A DNA stretch of 64,000 bases from Entomomonas sp. E2T0 (GTDB lineage: Bacteria > Pseudomonadota > Gammaproteobacteria > Pseudomonadales > Pseudomonadaceae), in assembly GCF_025985425.1 (NCBI RefSeq), contig NZ_CP094972.1, positions 1 to 64,000 of the forward strand. The letters are read 5' to 3'. Of this stretch, positions 1 to 10,046 are shown one piece after another; within the stretch, counting starts at the first letter, position 1; each line of letters begins with the position of its first letter. A program made the position numbers and the translations under genes. The notes under the pieces were generated by a model. It searched no databases and was not told the origin of the DNA. It was given only the letters and a program-made list of their open reading frames with translations.

Positions 1-642
1 CCACGTACGAGAAAGCCCCTCTAATAAACCATTTTTATAGTTCTTCTCAGCTAATTGATTACCCTGCTCATCCCATTGTTTAGTAACGCCATCCAATACA
101 CCATTATTAAACGACTCCTCCAATATTTTCCTGCCTGTTGTTGCATAAGTAGTAATAGTCCCTTTACTTTCTATTAAGTTAGCTTGTTGTTTTAATTGGC
201 CATTGATATACCAAGACTTGAGTGAAACCAATTTACCTTGTGAATAATTAGCTTCAATTTGTTTCTTACCATCACTGTACCAACCTAACCATTGACCATC
301 TGGCTTACCTTCACTAAAGGTTATATCATATTCTTTTTGACCACTCTCATACCATGAGAGTAAATGGCCATCAATTGAATTAGCCATCAGATTATACAAA
401 CCACTAGGTTTATTAGCTTGTGTGCTATCTTTTATTAAAAAAGGATCTGTTTTTTTCTTACCACTCTCATAAAAGTCTTGTACTAAGACTAATCCATTAG
501 CTTTTCTATCAAGAATCTTACGTTCAAACCTTACTGATTGGTCACCTGTTTGTTGAGTATTATTAGCCATTACTACTGGTATTTTTAACCCTAAACCAAT
601 ACTAAATAAAAAAAGTATTGAAAAATGGATGACTTTTCTCAT
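1..642 (-). CDS. YwqK/MORN-like repeat protein, C-terminus cut by window edge
   Basis: An open frame runs from an ATG at 642 to the window edge without a stop; 214 residues are visible and the C-terminus lies outside. The N-terminus (MRKVIHFSILFLFSIGLG) is a Sec-type signal or anchor. The body carries repeated motifs of the type W/Y-Y-x-S/N-G-x-K/Q-x followed by an N-Y-K/S-N/Q-G-K/L-L element (for example SWYESGQKEYD, GWYSDGKKQIE, SWYINGQLKQQ, NYKNGLLEGLS). This pattern defines the YwqK family of MORN-like repeats, often annotated as toxin-antitoxin antitoxin by analogy with Bacillus YwqK. No toxin partner is visible. It is divergent from the pilin-like gene at 830. Function is unknown; an exported repeat protein is the safe description. 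Confidence 0.75.
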   Translation of the reverse strand, partial: MRKVIHFSILFLFSIGLGLKIPVVMANNTQQTGDQSVRFERKILDRKANGLVLVQDFYESGKKKTDPFLIKDSTQANKPSGLYNLMANSIDGHLLSWYESGQKEYDITFSEGKPDGQWLGWYSDGKKQIEANYSQGKLVSLKSWYINGQLKQQANLIESKGTITTYATTGRKILEESFNNGVLDGVTKQWDEQGNQLAEKNYKNGLLEGLSRTW

Positions 643-829
643 TAACGACTCCAAATTAACCAACAACTATCAAATAATCCATTACTATAACTTTATCTAA
701 TAGATATAACTATTATTAATTCTTCTAGCATTATATTTTTTTAGAACTCAACATTATAAAATACTTTTTTTATCACTAACCCTCAAATAGGGTACAATGA
801 TATTCCCTCTACATAGGCAGTAGTAACGC

Positions 830-1303
830 ATGGAACCAACAGAAAACACTCAAACTATAGATATCAAAAAGCAACGTATTGTCGTTATTAAAGTTATTGT
901 CGCTATGACACTTTTCTTACTAGGTATTCCCTTTTTACTCTTTTTAGGTACTAGCTATTACACCAATAAAGGATTAATGATGGATACTTATTTAATGGGA
1001 CAAGAATATACAGAACAAGTAACAGATTTCTACAATCAACATAGTAGATGTCCAACTAATCAAGATATTGCAGTCACTATTACAGAAAAAGATATGGCAG
1101 ATAAAATAGATTTCACAACAGGGGTAACCGAAAATATCTGTTCCATCACCTTAATACTTAAGCCTTTAGGTATTTCTTTAGATGGCAAACAAGTTGTATT
1201 AAGTAAAACATTTAACCAAAACAATAATACTGATTGGCAGTGTTCCTCTAATGCTAGTAGTTTATATTTACCAACAGCATGTAATGCTATATCATCCAAA
1301 TAA
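830..1303 (+). CDS. membrane-anchored pilin-like protein
   Basis: A 157-residue protein with a basic N-terminus, one membrane segment at about residues 17-40 and a C-terminal globular part. The globular part resembles the head of type IV pilins: Cys74 in an SRCPTN motif, Cys104, an 'l.gk.v.l' strand pair, then WQCSS (136-140) and YLPTAC (146-151), which look like the pilin C-terminal disulfide loop. There is no prepilin peptidase site (no G-F-T-L-I-E), so it would not be processed as a pilin. The lipase gene follows 32 bp downstream on the same strand. Shine-Dalgarno is poor. The fold assignment is by motif only; the cellular role is unknown. Confidence 0.6.
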   Translation: MEPTENTQTIDIKKQRIVVIKVIVAMTLFLLGIPFLLFLGTSYYTNKGLMMDTYLMGQEYTEQVTDFYNQHSRCPTNQDIAVTITEKDMADKIDFTTGVTENICSITLILKPLGISLDGKQVVLSKTFNQNNNTDWQCSSNASSLYLPTACNAISSK

Positions 1304-1335
1304 TGTAGTAGGTTAATGATATTTAATATTTAAAA

Positions 1336-2223
1336 ATGGATAGGAAATCTAACGATTTAACAATTACCCACTCAACCAAATATCCTATTTTACTTGTTCA
1401 TGGTTTATTTGGTTTTGAAAAAATAGCAGGTTATCCTTATTTTTATAAGATAGATGAACTATTACGCCAACAAGGAACCGTTGTATTTACTCCTGTAGTT
1501 TCAGCAGCTAATACCACAGAAAACCGTGGTGAACAGTTACTACTGCAAGTTCAACAAATTCTAGATTTAACTAAAGCAGATAAAGTTAATTTAATAGGTC
1601 ATAGTCATGGTGCTTTAACAGCTCGTTATGTAGCTGCATGCCATCCCAAATTAGTTGCTTCTGTTACCTCAGTAAACGGTGTTAATCATGGCTCTGAAAT
1701 AGCTGATGTAATGTTAAAAGTCTTAAAAAATAAAATATCTAGCAGTATAGCTAATAAATTAATCACTAACTTTGTTAACTCTATTACCTTATTAAGCACT
1801 AAGCGCCATCTACCGCAAGACTTTATTGGTGCCTTAAATTGTCTTTCCACTGAAGGCGTTAACCAATTTAATAACCAATATCCACAAGGAATTCCTGAAA
1901 CTTGGGGAGGTGAAGGCTTAGAACTAGAAACTAATGGCGTCTATTATTATTCGTGGTCAGGTATTCTCAATACAATTCCTATAACTCTCAGCAATAAATT
2001 TTCTCTTCTCTCTCTTGCCAGCAAATACTTTGTAAAAGAACTAGAACAGAATGATGGTTTAGTGGGACGTTTTAGTAGTCACTTAGGAAAAGTTATTCGC
2101 TCCGATTACCCTATGGATCACGCTGCTGCTGTTAATCAAATAAGAGGCAAATGTAATGCCAGTATTGATCCTGTTCAAATATATCTTGACCACCTGCATT
2201 ACTTAACTTTAAAAGGCTTATAA
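1336..2223 (+). CDS. alpha/beta-hydrolase lipase (family I type), no signal peptide
   Basis: A 295-residue triacylglycerol lipase of the Pseudomonas I.1/I.2 group. Seen: the oxyanion segment YPILLVHGLFGF (16-27), nucleophile elbow GHSHG (88-92, Ser90), acid in ENDGLVG (Asp240) and catalytic histidine in MDHAAAVNQ (His262). These lipases are normally Sec-exported and folded by the Lif foldase, but this protein begins MDRKSNDLTITHSTKYP with no hydrophobic leader. No lif gene is nearby. An upstream in-frame start is blocked by a stop, so the lack of leader is not a start-site error. Likely hydrolyses acyl esters; location uncertain, perhaps cytoplasmic or exported another way. Confidence 0.85.
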   Translation: MDRKSNDLTITHSTKYPILLVHGLFGFEKIAGYPYFYKIDELLRQQGTVVFTPVVSAANTTENRGEQLLLQVQQILDLTKADKVNLIGHSHGALTARYVAACHPKLVASVTSVNGVNHGSEIADVMLKVLKNKISSSIANKLITNFVNSITLLSTKRHLPQDFIGALNCLSTEGVNQFNNQYPQGIPETWGGEGLELETNGVYYYSWSGILNTIPITLSNKFSLLSLASKYFVKELEQNDGLVGRFSSHLGKVIRSDYPMDHAAAVNQIRGKCNASIDPVQIYLDHLHYLTLKGL

Positions 2224-2229
2224 ATTAAG

Positions 2230-2595
2230 TTATTCCTGACATTCTACTTCACACAATAAAGGATGATCATTCTGTCTTGAATACTCATTAACCTGCATTG
2301 CTTTTGTTTCAGCTACATCCTTAGTATATACACCACAAACACCCTTCCCTTCAGTATGGACTTGTAACATAACACGTGTTGCTTTTTCATTATTCATAGC
2401 AAAAAAACGCTCTAATATCTCTATCACAAAATCCATTGGTGTATAATCGTCATTTAATATAACTACTTTATACATGGGTGGAAGTTTTAGTTCTGGATCA
2501 CTGGTCTGAGTAGTAACGCCATGACCTGCTTCACGTTCCCATTCATTACCATCTTGGCAAAAAATTCTTTGTATTGATTGATAGCTAACTGTCAT
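2230..2595 (-). CDS. clpS: ATP-dependent Clp protease adaptor ClpS
   Basis: 121 residues. ClpS binds N-end-rule substrates and delivers them to ClpAP. The core is typical: [19 protein letters not shown] (residues 39-57) with the Asn/Asp pair and Met that build the N-degron pocket, His80 in [12 protein letters not shown], and a C-terminal CEVE segment. The 40-residue N-terminal extension is usual for the family. In Pseudomonas clpS is followed by clpA. Here the downstream neighbour is the convergent lipase gene, 6 bp away, so clpA must lie elsewhere. Confidence 0.95.
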   Translation of the reverse strand: MTVSYQSIQRIFCQDGNEWEREAGHGVTTQTSDPELKLPPMYKVVILNDDYTPMDFVIEILERFFAMNNEKATRVMLQVHTEGKGVCGVYTKDVAETKAMQVNEYSRQNDHPLLCEVECQE

Positions 2596-2670
2596 TTTTC
2601 TAAATCATTTATAAGCTGATAATTAACAAGGCCTTATACTAAGCCTATCCCCTATTATCGTCAATATAAG

Positions 2671-3546
2671 CTACTTACGTTGACCCGTAATACGTACCCA
2701 ACCATCTTTAGTAGCAGTGGGATATAAATTAAAGTAAGGCTCATAGGCAGCACGTACCTCACTAGCCTGTTCTTCTAAAATACCTGATAAACAAATCCAA
2801 CCAGTAGCACGTGTCAACTTAGCTAATTTAGAGGCTAACGCTACTAAAGGGCCCGCTAAAATATTAGCTAATACCACATCGGCTGTTATTTCAGGCATTT
2901 GCTCAGGCAAATAAACTGCAAAATCTTCTTCTGGGATTTGATTACGTTTGGCATTATCAAGCGAGGCTTCTAATGCTTGCATATCAATATCTGTTCCCAC
3001 TACTTGTTTAGCACCTAATAATAAAGCAGCAATCGCTAAAATTCCAGAACCACAACCAAAGTCTATTACCTCTAAGCCCTTTTCCATATACTGATCTAAC
3101 CACTCAAGACAAAGTGCTGTAGTAGGATGAGTACCAGTTCCAAAAGCTAATCCTGGGTCTAGCAATAAGTTAGTGCCATTAGGGTTTGGTGCTTCACACC
3201 AACTGGGTACAATCCATAAACGGCTACCAAAGCATAAAGGCTGGAAATTATCCATCCAATTACGCTCCCAGTCCTGATCTTCTAATACTTCAAGTTCATA
3301 TTGAGGCATTGTACCTAATGCTTGGACTAATGATAAAACCAACTGGTCTGCTGCAGTATCACCCTCAAACAAAGCCAATAAATGAGTATGCTTCCATAAA
3401 GGTGTTGTACCCAATTCAGGTTCGAAAATAGGCTGATCCTCTGCATCCATAAAAGTTACAGAAACTGCCCCACAATCTAATAAAATATCTTCATATTCTG
3501 CTGCTTGTTCTGGGGTAATTGCTAGTTTTAATTGTAACCAAGCCAT
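2671..3546 (-). CDS. prmA: ribosomal protein L11 methyltransferase
   Basis: SAM-dependent enzyme that trimethylates ribosomal protein L11. I place the start at the ATG at 3546 ([10 protein letters not shown], as in Pseudomonas PrmA), giving 291 residues, because AAAAGG lies 7 nt before it; a TTG two codons upstream would overlap that site. Seen: the PrmA N-terminal domain, then FGTGTHPTT (about 135-143), SAM motif I DFGCGSG (162-168) and the [11 protein letters not shown] loop that replaces the usual catalytic motif. It is the last gene of the dsbD-aroQ-accB-accC-prmA order but is separated from accC by an intrinsic terminator, so it probably has its own promoter or relies on readthrough. Confidence 0.95.
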   Translation of the reverse strand: MAWLQLKLAITPEQAAEYEDILLDCGAVSVTFMDAEDQPIFEPELGTTPLWKHTHLLALFEGDTAADQLVLSLVQALGTMPQYELEVLEDQDWERNWMDNFQPLCFGSRLWIVPSWCEAPNPNGTNLLLDPGLAFGTGTHPTTALCLEWLDQYMEKGLEVIDFGCGSGILAIAALLLGAKQVVGTDIDMQALEASLDNAKRNQIPEEDFAVYLPEQMPEITADVVLANILAGPLVALASKLAKLTRATGWICLSGILEEQASEVRAAYEPYFNLYPTATKDGWVRITGQRK

Positions 3547-3576
3547 TTTCAAACCTTTTAATTAATTAGTTAGAAA

Positions 3577-3605
3577 TAAAAAGGAGCAGTAAAACTGCCC
3601 CTTTC
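3577..3605 (-). terminator. intrinsic terminator after accC
   Basis: On the minus strand AAAGGGGCAGT / ACTGCTCCTTT forms an 11-bp stem (one G-U) with a TTT loop, followed by a T run. It lies 18 nt past the accC stop and before prmA. Confidence 0.85.
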
Positions 3606-3622
3606 ATTAAGTTAATTAATTA

Positions 3623-4969
3623 TTAACTTTTCATATTAAGCTTATGCTCTAGGTAATGGATATTAACACCACCTTTACAGAATCCAGCATCACGTACTAA
3701 ATTTTTATGTAATGGAGCATTGGTTTTAATACCATCAACTACTAGCTCATCTAACGCATTACGCATACGCGCTAAAGCCTCATCACGATCTCCACCATAA
3801 GTGATTAACTTACCAATTAATGAGTCGTAGTTAGGCGGTACACGATAACCGTCATAAAGATGAGAATCTACACGTACACCATTGCCACCTGGCGCATGGA
3901 AATAATTAACCAAACCAGGACAAGGCATAAAATTATCTGGGTCTTCTGCATTAATACGGCATTCAATAGCATGACCACGAATAACCACATCTTTTTGCTT
4001 AATCGATAACTTTTCGCCACCAGCAATACGTAGCATTTCTTTTACAATATCAATACCTGTAACCATTTCAGTAACAGGGTGTTCAACTTGAACACGGGTG
4101 TTCATTTCAATAAAATAGAAGCGACCATCTTCATATAAAAACTCAAAGGTACCTGCACCACGATAACCAATATCAACACAAGCTTTCACACAACGGTCTT
4201 GTACTTCTTTACGTGCTTTTTCATCAATAAAAGGCGCTGGGGCTTCTTCAATTACTTTTTGGTGACGACGTTGTAATGAACAATCACGATCACCTAAATG
4301 AATAGCATTACCTTGACCATCTGAAAGTACTTGTACTTCAACATGACGTGGATTCACAAGGAACTTCTCAAGGTAAACCATAGGGTTACCAAAAGCCGCC
4401 TCAGCTTCTGTACGGGTTAAACGAGCCGCTTTAATAAGCTCATCCTCATGGTGTACAACACGCATACCACGACCACCACCACCACCAGCTGCTTTAATAA
4501 TAACTGGATAGCCCACTTCACGAGCAATCTTTATTGCTTGCTCTTCATCTTCTGGCAATGGGCCATCAGAACCAGGTACAGTAGGAACACCCGCCTTTCT
4601 CATAGCATCTTTAGCAGATACTTTATCACCCATTAAACGAATAACATCAGCAGTTGGCCCTACAAAGGTAAAGCCTGAGTTTTCTACTTGCTCAGCAAAA
4701 TCAGCATTTTCTGCTAAGAAACCGTAACCAGGATGAATTGCAGTAGCTCCTGTTACTTCAGCTGCCGCAATAATAGACGGAATATGTAAATATGACTTAG
4801 CAGCAGGGCCAGGGCCAATACAAACAGATTCATCAGCAAGACTTAAATGCATAAGCTCACTATCAGCTGTAGAATAAACTGCTACTGTTTTAATACCTAA
4901 CTCTTTACAAGCGCGTAAAATACGTAAGGCAATTTCGCCACGATTGGCGATTAACACTTTCTCTAGCAT
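3623..4969 (-). CDS. accC: acetyl-CoA carboxylase, biotin carboxylase subunit
   Basis: 448 residues. Carries out ATP-dependent carboxylation of biotin on AccB, the first step of fatty acid synthesis. Starts [20 protein letters not shown], the canonical N-terminus. The ATP-grasp domain shows the glycine-rich loop [11 protein letters not shown] (about 160-170), [15 protein letters not shown], then the catalytic region [16 protein letters not shown] with the conserved Glu/Asn/Arg, and the C-terminal biotin carboxylase domain to DSLIGKLI. It follows accB by 16 nt, a classic accBC operon, and ends at a strong terminator. Confidence 0.98.
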   Translation of the reverse strand: MLEKVLIANRGEIALRILRACKELGIKTVAVYSTADSELMHLSLADESVCIGPGPAAKSYLHIPSIIAAAEVTGATAIHPGYGFLAENADFAEQVENSGFTFVGPTADVIRLMGDKVSAKDAMRKAGVPTVPGSDGPLPEDEEQAIKIAREVGYPVIIKAAGGGGGRGMRVVHHEDELIKAARLTRTEAEAAFGNPMVYLEKFLVNPRHVEVQVLSDGQGNAIHLGDRDCSLQRRHQKVIEEAPAPFIDEKARKEVQDRCVKACVDIGYRGAGTFEFLYEDGRFYFIEMNTRVQVEHPVTEMVTGIDIVKEMLRIAGGEKLSIKQKDVVIRGHAIECRINAEDPDNFMPCPGLVNYFHAPGGNGVRVDSHLYDGYRVPPNYDSLIGKLITYGGDRDEALARMRNALDELVVDGIKTNAPLHKNLVRDAGFCKGGVNIHYLEHKLNMKS

Positions 4970-4985
4970 GGCTAGCCCTCACCTA

Positions 4986-5447
4986 TTAAACAATTGTAAA
5001 TAGTGGTTGGTCGTATTCTACTGGCTCACCATTCTCAACAAGAATTGAATCAATAACACCACTTACTTCTGCTTCAATATGATTCATCATTTTCATTGCT
5101 TCAACAATACAAAGCACATCACCTTTCTTAACTGTTTGACCAACTTCAACAAATGAAGCTGCAGTAGGTGCTGGTGAACGATAGAAAGTACCAACCATTG
5201 GCGAGCGTATAACACTACCTTTTAATACTGGCGCTGCTGGAGCGGCTTCTGCTGGAGCAATAGAAGAAGTTGCAGGAGCTGGTGCTGGAGCGGCAACAGG
5301 AGCTGGTGCTGCATAGGTAGGAGCAGCTAATACTTTATTACTATGACGACTAATGCGAACAGACTCTTCACCTTCATGAATCTCTAATTCATCAATGCCA
5401 GACTCTTCTAACAATTCGATTAGTTTTTTAACTTTACGTATATCCAT
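4986..5447 (-). CDS. accB: biotin carboxyl carrier protein of acetyl-CoA carboxylase
   Basis: 153 residues. N-terminal helix [20 protein letters not shown], an Ala/Pro-rich linker (about 41-75), then the biotinyl domain with the thumb region GTFYRSPAP and biotinylation motif EAMKMMN, Lys119. Sits between aroQ (17 nt upstream) and accC. Cells normally autoregulate accB; no specific operator is evident here. Confidence 0.98.
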   Translation of the reverse strand: MDIRKVKKLIELLEESGIDELEIHEGEESVRISRHSNKVLAAPTYAAPAPVAAPAPAPATSSIAPAEAAPAAPVLKGSVIRSPMVGTFYRSPAPTAASFVEVGQTVKKGDVLCIVEAMKMMNHIEAEVSGVIDSILVENGEPVEYDQPLFTIV

Positions 5448-5464
5448 TATTTTAACTCTCTGGT

Positions 5465-5911
5465 TTATTTACTATGTTCAATTTGCTCAATAGCTGTTTG
5501 TAAAGCAAAATAATAACCTTTGGCTCCCAAGCCACAGATTACCCCAACAGCTATATCGGAAAGATAAGAATGATGACGAAAAGGTTCACGTTTATGAACA
5601 TTACTTAAGTGGACCTCTATAAAGGGTATATTTACTCCTAACAATGCATCACGAATCGCTACACTGGTATGAGTAAAAGCACCTGGATTAATTACAATAA
5701 AATCAATTTTTTCACTACGCGCAGCATGAATACGGTCGATTAACTCATGTTCAGCATTACTCTGCAAATAAGCCAATTGATGCCCTTGCTGTTTAGCACA
5801 CTCTTGTAATCCAGCATTAATTTGAGCCAGTGTTGTAGTACCGTATACTTCGGGCTCACGGGTGCCTAATAAATTAAGATTAGGACCATGTAAAACTAAA
5901 AAAGCTGCCAA
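5465..5911 (-). CDS. aroQ: type II 3-dehydroquinate dehydratase
   Basis: 148 residues, the usual length for the dodecameric type II enzyme of the shikimate pathway (3-dehydroquinate to 3-dehydroshikimate). Seen: [17 protein letters not shown] with catalytic Tyr23, [10 protein letters not shown] (74-83), [17 protein letters not shown] with catalytic His101. First gene of aroQ-accB-accC; the 236 bp upstream, after dsbD, is the likely promoter region. Confidence 0.97.
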   Translation of the reverse strand: MAAFLVLHGPNLNLLGTREPEVYGTTTLAQINAGLQECAKQQGHQLAYLQSNAEHELIDRIHAARSEKIDFIVINPGAFTHTSVAIRDALLGVNIPFIEVHLSNVHKREPFRHHSYLSDIAVGVICGLGAKGYYFALQTAIEQIEHSK

Positions 5912-6147
5912 AAAGTTATCCTTTTATTGTAACTTTATCATAATAATTTGGTGGTTTTACTGTTTACCAGTCATATGACTAACTAAACTAATTATTCTCT
6001 TCTAAATTTATGTAGGATAGAAACAGAATAACCGAAATTCGTTACATTTTACCGTAAACTTTTACTATTCGCACTACTTTTATTTATTAATTATTTATGT
6101 TAGGTAGATATAAGTCATTATATTTATTTTTATAATTTTTGCCGCTT

Positions 6148-7965
6148 TTAAGGATTAATTTCATTTAAATGTGCTAAGAATTCTACTTGCCCCATTTCAC
6201 CAATAATACGAGCATTTACTAATTCATTGCCTGCCTTATCAAAAAATAAAATAGTAGGTGGACCAAATACTTTATAATCATTTTGCAATTGACGATGTTG
6301 ATCAGTCATTTTTGACATATCAATTTTAATTAACTGATAATCAGCCAATTTAGCAGCAACTTCACGATCTTCAAATACTTCTTTTTCCATTTTCAAACAA
6401 GCAATACACCAATCCGCCGACCAATCAACCATTGCTATCTTACCTGCTGCTTTGGCTACTGTAAGTTGACTATTCAGTTCCTCTTGGTTATAAACCACTT
6501 GCCAATTCAGAGTACTGTTTTTAGTTGTTGATTGTTCAGTTGTGGAAATACCTTTTAAAGATTGTAATGGATCCGTATTACCTTGCCATGCTCCCACCCA
6601 AGCACAAATAGCATAAACTATTAAAAACAATCCTAATACTTGAGCTAATTTTTGTACTTTAGTTTTGGAGCTAGAAAAATCAAACGTTCCAATAAAGATT
6701 GCCACACCAGCGGCTAATAACCCCCATAAAGCTAAAGTAATGTAACCGGGTATTATTCTGGACAACAAGTAAACAGCTACAGCCAATAACATAACACCAA
6801 TAGCATTACGTACAACCACCATCCACATGCCTGTTTTAGGTAATAACGCTTTACCACCCGCAGCAATAATAAATAGCGGCAACCCCATTCCTAAACCTAA
6901 GGTAAATAAACTGACCCCACCACCTATGGCATCTCCTGTGGTACTAATATGTAATAAAATGCCTGCAAATGGTGCACTGACACAAGGTGAAACAACCAAA
7001 CTGGAGCACACACCTAAAATAGCCGCCCCTAACAGCGATCCACCATGTGTTTTATCAGCTGCCTTATTTAATGGATTGGTAATAAATGCAGGTAACCTTA
7101 ATTCAAACACACCAAACATGGCTAAGGCGAACAGGGTAAAGAAAACTGCAAAAGGAATAAGTACCCAAGGTGACTGTAACCTTGCAGAAACATTTAATTC
7201 AGCACCAAATAAGCCTAATAACACACCGAAAATGGCATATGTAATTGCCATAGACAGAATATAAGTTAATGCTAATATTTGCGCTCTTAATGTACCTACC
7301 TGCCCTCTCAACACTACACCAGCAAGAATAGGCAACATAGGAAATACACATGGCGTTAAACTTAATAATATTCCAAAACCAAAATAGGACAATAAAGTTA
7401 GCCAAGATAACGCAGCCCAAGAATCACTAAACGATTGTGTAGCATCGTTCTCCGTTGTATTTGATGATACGGGCATAACACCTGTTACAGGAATAGTTTC
7501 TGTTTCCATTGGATAACATAACCCTTTTTCAGCGCAACCTTGATACTTAATATCAAAATTAAATGCCAATTTATCAGGATTTGTAATAGGTATGACTAGA
7601 TCTAAAACTGCATGATATACCTCAACCTCACCAAAGAATTCATCTTGCTTTATTTGCCCTTTAGGCAAAGTAAATGAAGAAATGGTAACGTTAGGATTAT
7701 CACTTGAAAATGAGAAACGATCTTTATAAAGATAATAACCATCTGCAATAATAAATTGCAGATGAATATTTTGTGCATCAACCTGTTTTTTTTCTATACG
7801 AAATGCTTGTTCAACAGGTAAAAAACTATCTTGAGTACTAATAGTTGTTGTACTACCACCAAACACACTATCAGGCCGAGCTTGTAAGATATCATTATTG
7901 GCCAGTGCAGGAAGAATAACTATTAAGGATAATAGTAAAATTACTAGTCGCTTCATCGTTCTCAT
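6148..7965 (-). CDS. dsbD: thiol:disulfide interchange protein DsbD
   Basis: Inner-membrane protein that moves electrons from cytoplasmic thioredoxin to periplasmic DsbC/DsbG and CcmG. All six redox cysteines are seen: N-terminal periplasmic domain Cys144/Cys150 (CAEKGLC), membrane domain Cys206 (SLTPCVFPMLP) and Cys328 (VVSPCVSAPFAG), C-terminal thioredoxin-like domain CIAC Cys520/Cys523 (DWSADWCIACLKME). Signal peptide MKRLVILLLSLIVILPALA. Two starts are possible: ATG at 7965, or ATG at 7956, which has GAGAA just upstream and gives the cleaner signal peptide. 605 residues from the first. Confidence 0.96.
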   Translation of the reverse strand: MRTMKRLVILLLSLIVILPALANNDILQARPDSVFGGSTTTISTQDSFLPVEQAFRIEKKQVDAQNIHLQFIIADGYYLYKDRFSFSSDNPNVTISSFTLPKGQIKQDEFFGEVEVYHAVLDLVIPITNPDKLAFNFDIKYQGCAEKGLCYPMETETIPVTGVMPVSSNTTENDATQSFSDSWAALSWLTLLSYFGFGILLSLTPCVFPMLPILAGVVLRGQVGTLRAQILALTYILSMAITYAIFGVLLGLFGAELNVSARLQSPWVLIPFAVFFTLFALAMFGVFELRLPAFITNPLNKAADKTHGGSLLGAAILGVCSSLVVSPCVSAPFAGILLHISTTGDAIGGGVSLFTLGLGMGLPLFIIAAGGKALLPKTGMWMVVVRNAIGVMLLAVAVYLLSRIIPGYITLALWGLLAAGVAIFIGTFDFSSSKTKVQKLAQVLGLFLIVYAICAWVGAWQGNTDPLQSLKGISTTEQSTTKNSTLNWQVVYNQEELNSQLTVAKAAGKIAMVDWSADWCIACLKMEKEVFEDREVAAKLADYQLIKIDMSKMTDQHRQLQNDYKVFGPPTILFFDKAGNELVNARIIGEMGQVEFLAHLNEINP

Positions 7966-8059
7966 TAACTTGTTAATCTATTAATGGGCTATGATAAACA
8001 GAATAACCTAAGTTAGGCTGCCATAAGTGTTTGGAAATGTGACAAGGCTCTCAACAAAC

Positions 8060-8956
8060 TTAGTCCAAATAGCCTAAAGAACGCATAGCACGTTCGTCAT
8101 CTGACCAGCCACGTTTCACTTTTACCCATAAATTGAGCATTACTTTTGAATCAAACAATACTTCCATATCTTGTCTAGCTTCCTGACCAATTCGCTTAAT
8201 TCGCTCGCCTTTATCACCAATCAGGATTTTTTTCTGACCATCACGCTCTACTAAAATTAATGCATGAATATGTAGAATAGCTCCTTCTTGTTTAAACTCT
8301 TCTACTTCAACATTAACTTGGTAAGGAAGCTCAGCACCTAATTGTCGAGTAATTTTTTCTCTTACAATTTCAGCTGCTAAAAATCTACTAGAACGATCTG
8401 TTAACTGGTCTTCTGGATAAAAATGTTCACCTTCAGGTAAGTAGCTACTTATCAACTCTTCTAAAGCCGTTAAATTCTGTGAATGTAATGAAGAAATAGG
8501 CACGATTTGAGCATTAGGTAACTGATTACTTAACCATTCTAAATGAGGTAATAGCTCTTTTTTATCATCTAACCGATCAATTTTATTAACTGCTACAATC
8601 ACAGGCATTTTAAGGTATTGAATTTTATCTAAAACTAATTGATCTTCTTCAGTCCAACGATTTCTATCCACTACAAACACCACGACATCTACATCACGTA
8701 GAGCATTAGCAGCCGTTTTATTCATATAACGATTAAGAGCTTTTTCATTTTCCTTATGTAATCCTGGAGTATCCACATAAATAGCTTGTACTGAACCCTC
8801 GGTTTTAATCCCCAACATAGTATGACGAGTAGTTTGTGGCTTACGAGAGGTAATCGCTAGTTTCTGTCCCAAGATGTGATTAAGCAACGTAGACTTACCC
8901 ACATTAGGCCGACCTACAATAGCTACATAACCACAACGTTCAACGACCTCTGTCAT
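8060..8956 (-). CDS. era: GTPase Era
   Basis: 298 residues. Essential GTPase that binds the 3' end of 16S rRNA in 30S maturation. Seen: G1 GRPNVGKS (15-22), G3 DTPGLH, G4 NKID, G5 SSLHSQN, and the C-terminal KH domain with [12 protein letters not shown]. Its ATG overlaps the rnc stop by 4 nt (ATGA), so the two are translationally coupled. In Pseudomonas recO follows era; here dsbD follows instead. Confidence 0.98.
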   Translation of the reverse strand: MTEVVERCGYVAIVGRPNVGKSTLLNHILGQKLAITSRKPQTTRHTMLGIKTEGSVQAIYVDTPGLHKENEKALNRYMNKTAANALRDVDVVVFVVDRNRWTEEDQLVLDKIQYLKMPVIVAVNKIDRLDDKKELLPHLEWLSNQLPNAQIVPISSLHSQNLTALEELISSYLPEGEHFYPEDQLTDRSSRFLAAEIVREKITRQLGAELPYQVNVEVEEFKQEGAILHIHALILVERDGQKKILIGDKGERIKRIGQEARQDMEVLFDSKVMLNLWVKVKRGWSDDERAMRSLGYLD

Positions 8957-9642
8957 ACTTTTTTACTCTCTAATAAATCCAATGCTCTTGCTGCCGCTTG
9001 TTGCTCAGCAATACGTCGGCTACTACCCTTACCACGGGTTTTCTTATCTAACACACCAAGATAGCATTCAACATAAAAAACACGCTCATGGGGTTCTCCT
9101 TCTATATTAGCTACCTCATATTTCGGTAACTCTGCATTACGGGACTGTAAAAACTCTTGTAAACGGGTTTTAGGGTCTTTATTAGTATCCACAAGGGTTA
9201 AAGTGTTAAATTCTTCTGTTAACCAAACCAATATACGTTCACGAGCCTTATTCATACCTGCGTCAAGATAAATAGCACCAATTAATGCTTCCATTGCATC
9301 CGCTAAAATAGAATCTCTACGAAAACCACCACTTTTTAGTTCACCAGAGCCTAATCGTAAATAGTCGCCAATCTGAAAATGACGTGCTAATACTGCTAAA
9401 GTTTCACCCTTCACTAATTTAGAACGTAATCGGGATAACTGTCCTTCTTTTGCTTGTGGGAAACGCTCAAACAGTGCTTCCCCTACTACAAAATTAAGAA
9501 TAGCATCACCTAAAAACTCTAAACGCTCATTATTTTTACCAGAAAAACTACGATGAGTTAATGCCAAAGTCATTAACTCTAAATCTGTGAACGAATGCCC
9601 TAGCTTATTTGCTAAAGTTTTTAATGCTCTATCATTTACCAT
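8953..9642 (-). CDS. rnc: ribonuclease III
   Basis: 229 residues. Double-strand-specific endonuclease for rRNA processing. Seen: the signature ERLEFLGDA (39-47) with the catalytic acidic residues, the second acidic site [15 protein letters not shown], and a C-terminal dsRNA-binding domain (about 155-225) ending in [15 protein letters not shown]. Lies 3 nt after the DUF4845 gene and overlaps era. Confidence 0.98.
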   Translation of the reverse strand: MVNDRALKTLANKLGHSFTDLELMTLALTHRSFSGKNNERLEFLGDAILNFVVGEALFERFPQAKEGQLSRLRSKLVKGETLAVLARHFQIGDYLRLGSGELKSGGFRRDSILADAMEALIGAIYLDAGMNKARERILVWLTEEFNTLTLVDTNKDPKTRLQEFLQSRNAELPKYEVANIEGEPHERVFYVECYLGVLDKKTRGKGSSRRIAEQQAAARALDLLESKKV

Positions 9643-9645
9643 GTA

Positions 9646-10029
9646 TTACTTTAATCTAGCTTGGTAAGTTTTATTAAATACATTAGAAAGATAAGTATCG
9701 CCAAATATCTTGTTATCTTTTCTATAATCTACAGTTAGTGTAACTTGACTACCCAAATTTTCTGCTTTAATAATCTCTCTTGCTTGTAACTTAACATTGT
9801 TTTGATCTAAACCTTTTTGCAAATAATCATAGATTTGATCAACACCATAAAGACTATCTTGCTCACCTTCTTTTACTACTTTTTCCAATAAATCATTGAC
9901 TACCCTATTGTCAATAATATCCATTGTTACCTTAAAAGTAGGTGATGCCAAAACGACAATCAATGCAACAAATAAAACGATGATAATATTTTTAATTGCA
10001 CCAGCAGCAGAAAACTTAGCGTCAGCCAT
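9646..10029 (-). CDS. DUF4845 single-pass membrane protein
   Basis: 127 residues with one N-terminal membrane segment (about 13-29) and a small soluble domain. This uncharacterised family sits between lepB and rnc across Pseudomonas and relatives, as it does here (17 nt after lepB, 3 nt before rnc). The conserved place in the lepA-lepB-rnc-era operon suggests a link to protein export or ribosome assembly, but no function is established. Confidence 0.9.
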   Translation of the reverse strand: MADAKFSAAGAIKNIIIVLFVALIVVLASPTFKVTMDIIDNRVVNDLLEKVVKEGEQDSLYGVDQIYDYLQKGLDQNNVKLQAREIIKAENLGSQVTLTVDYRKDNKIFGDTYLSNVFNKTYQARLK

Positions 10030-10046
10030 AATAAATCCTCTAAAAA

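Noticed and set aside
6827-7264. 145-codon frame antisense to dsbD
   Set aside because: Opposite strand of a strongly conserved gene; composition is that of a shadow frame.
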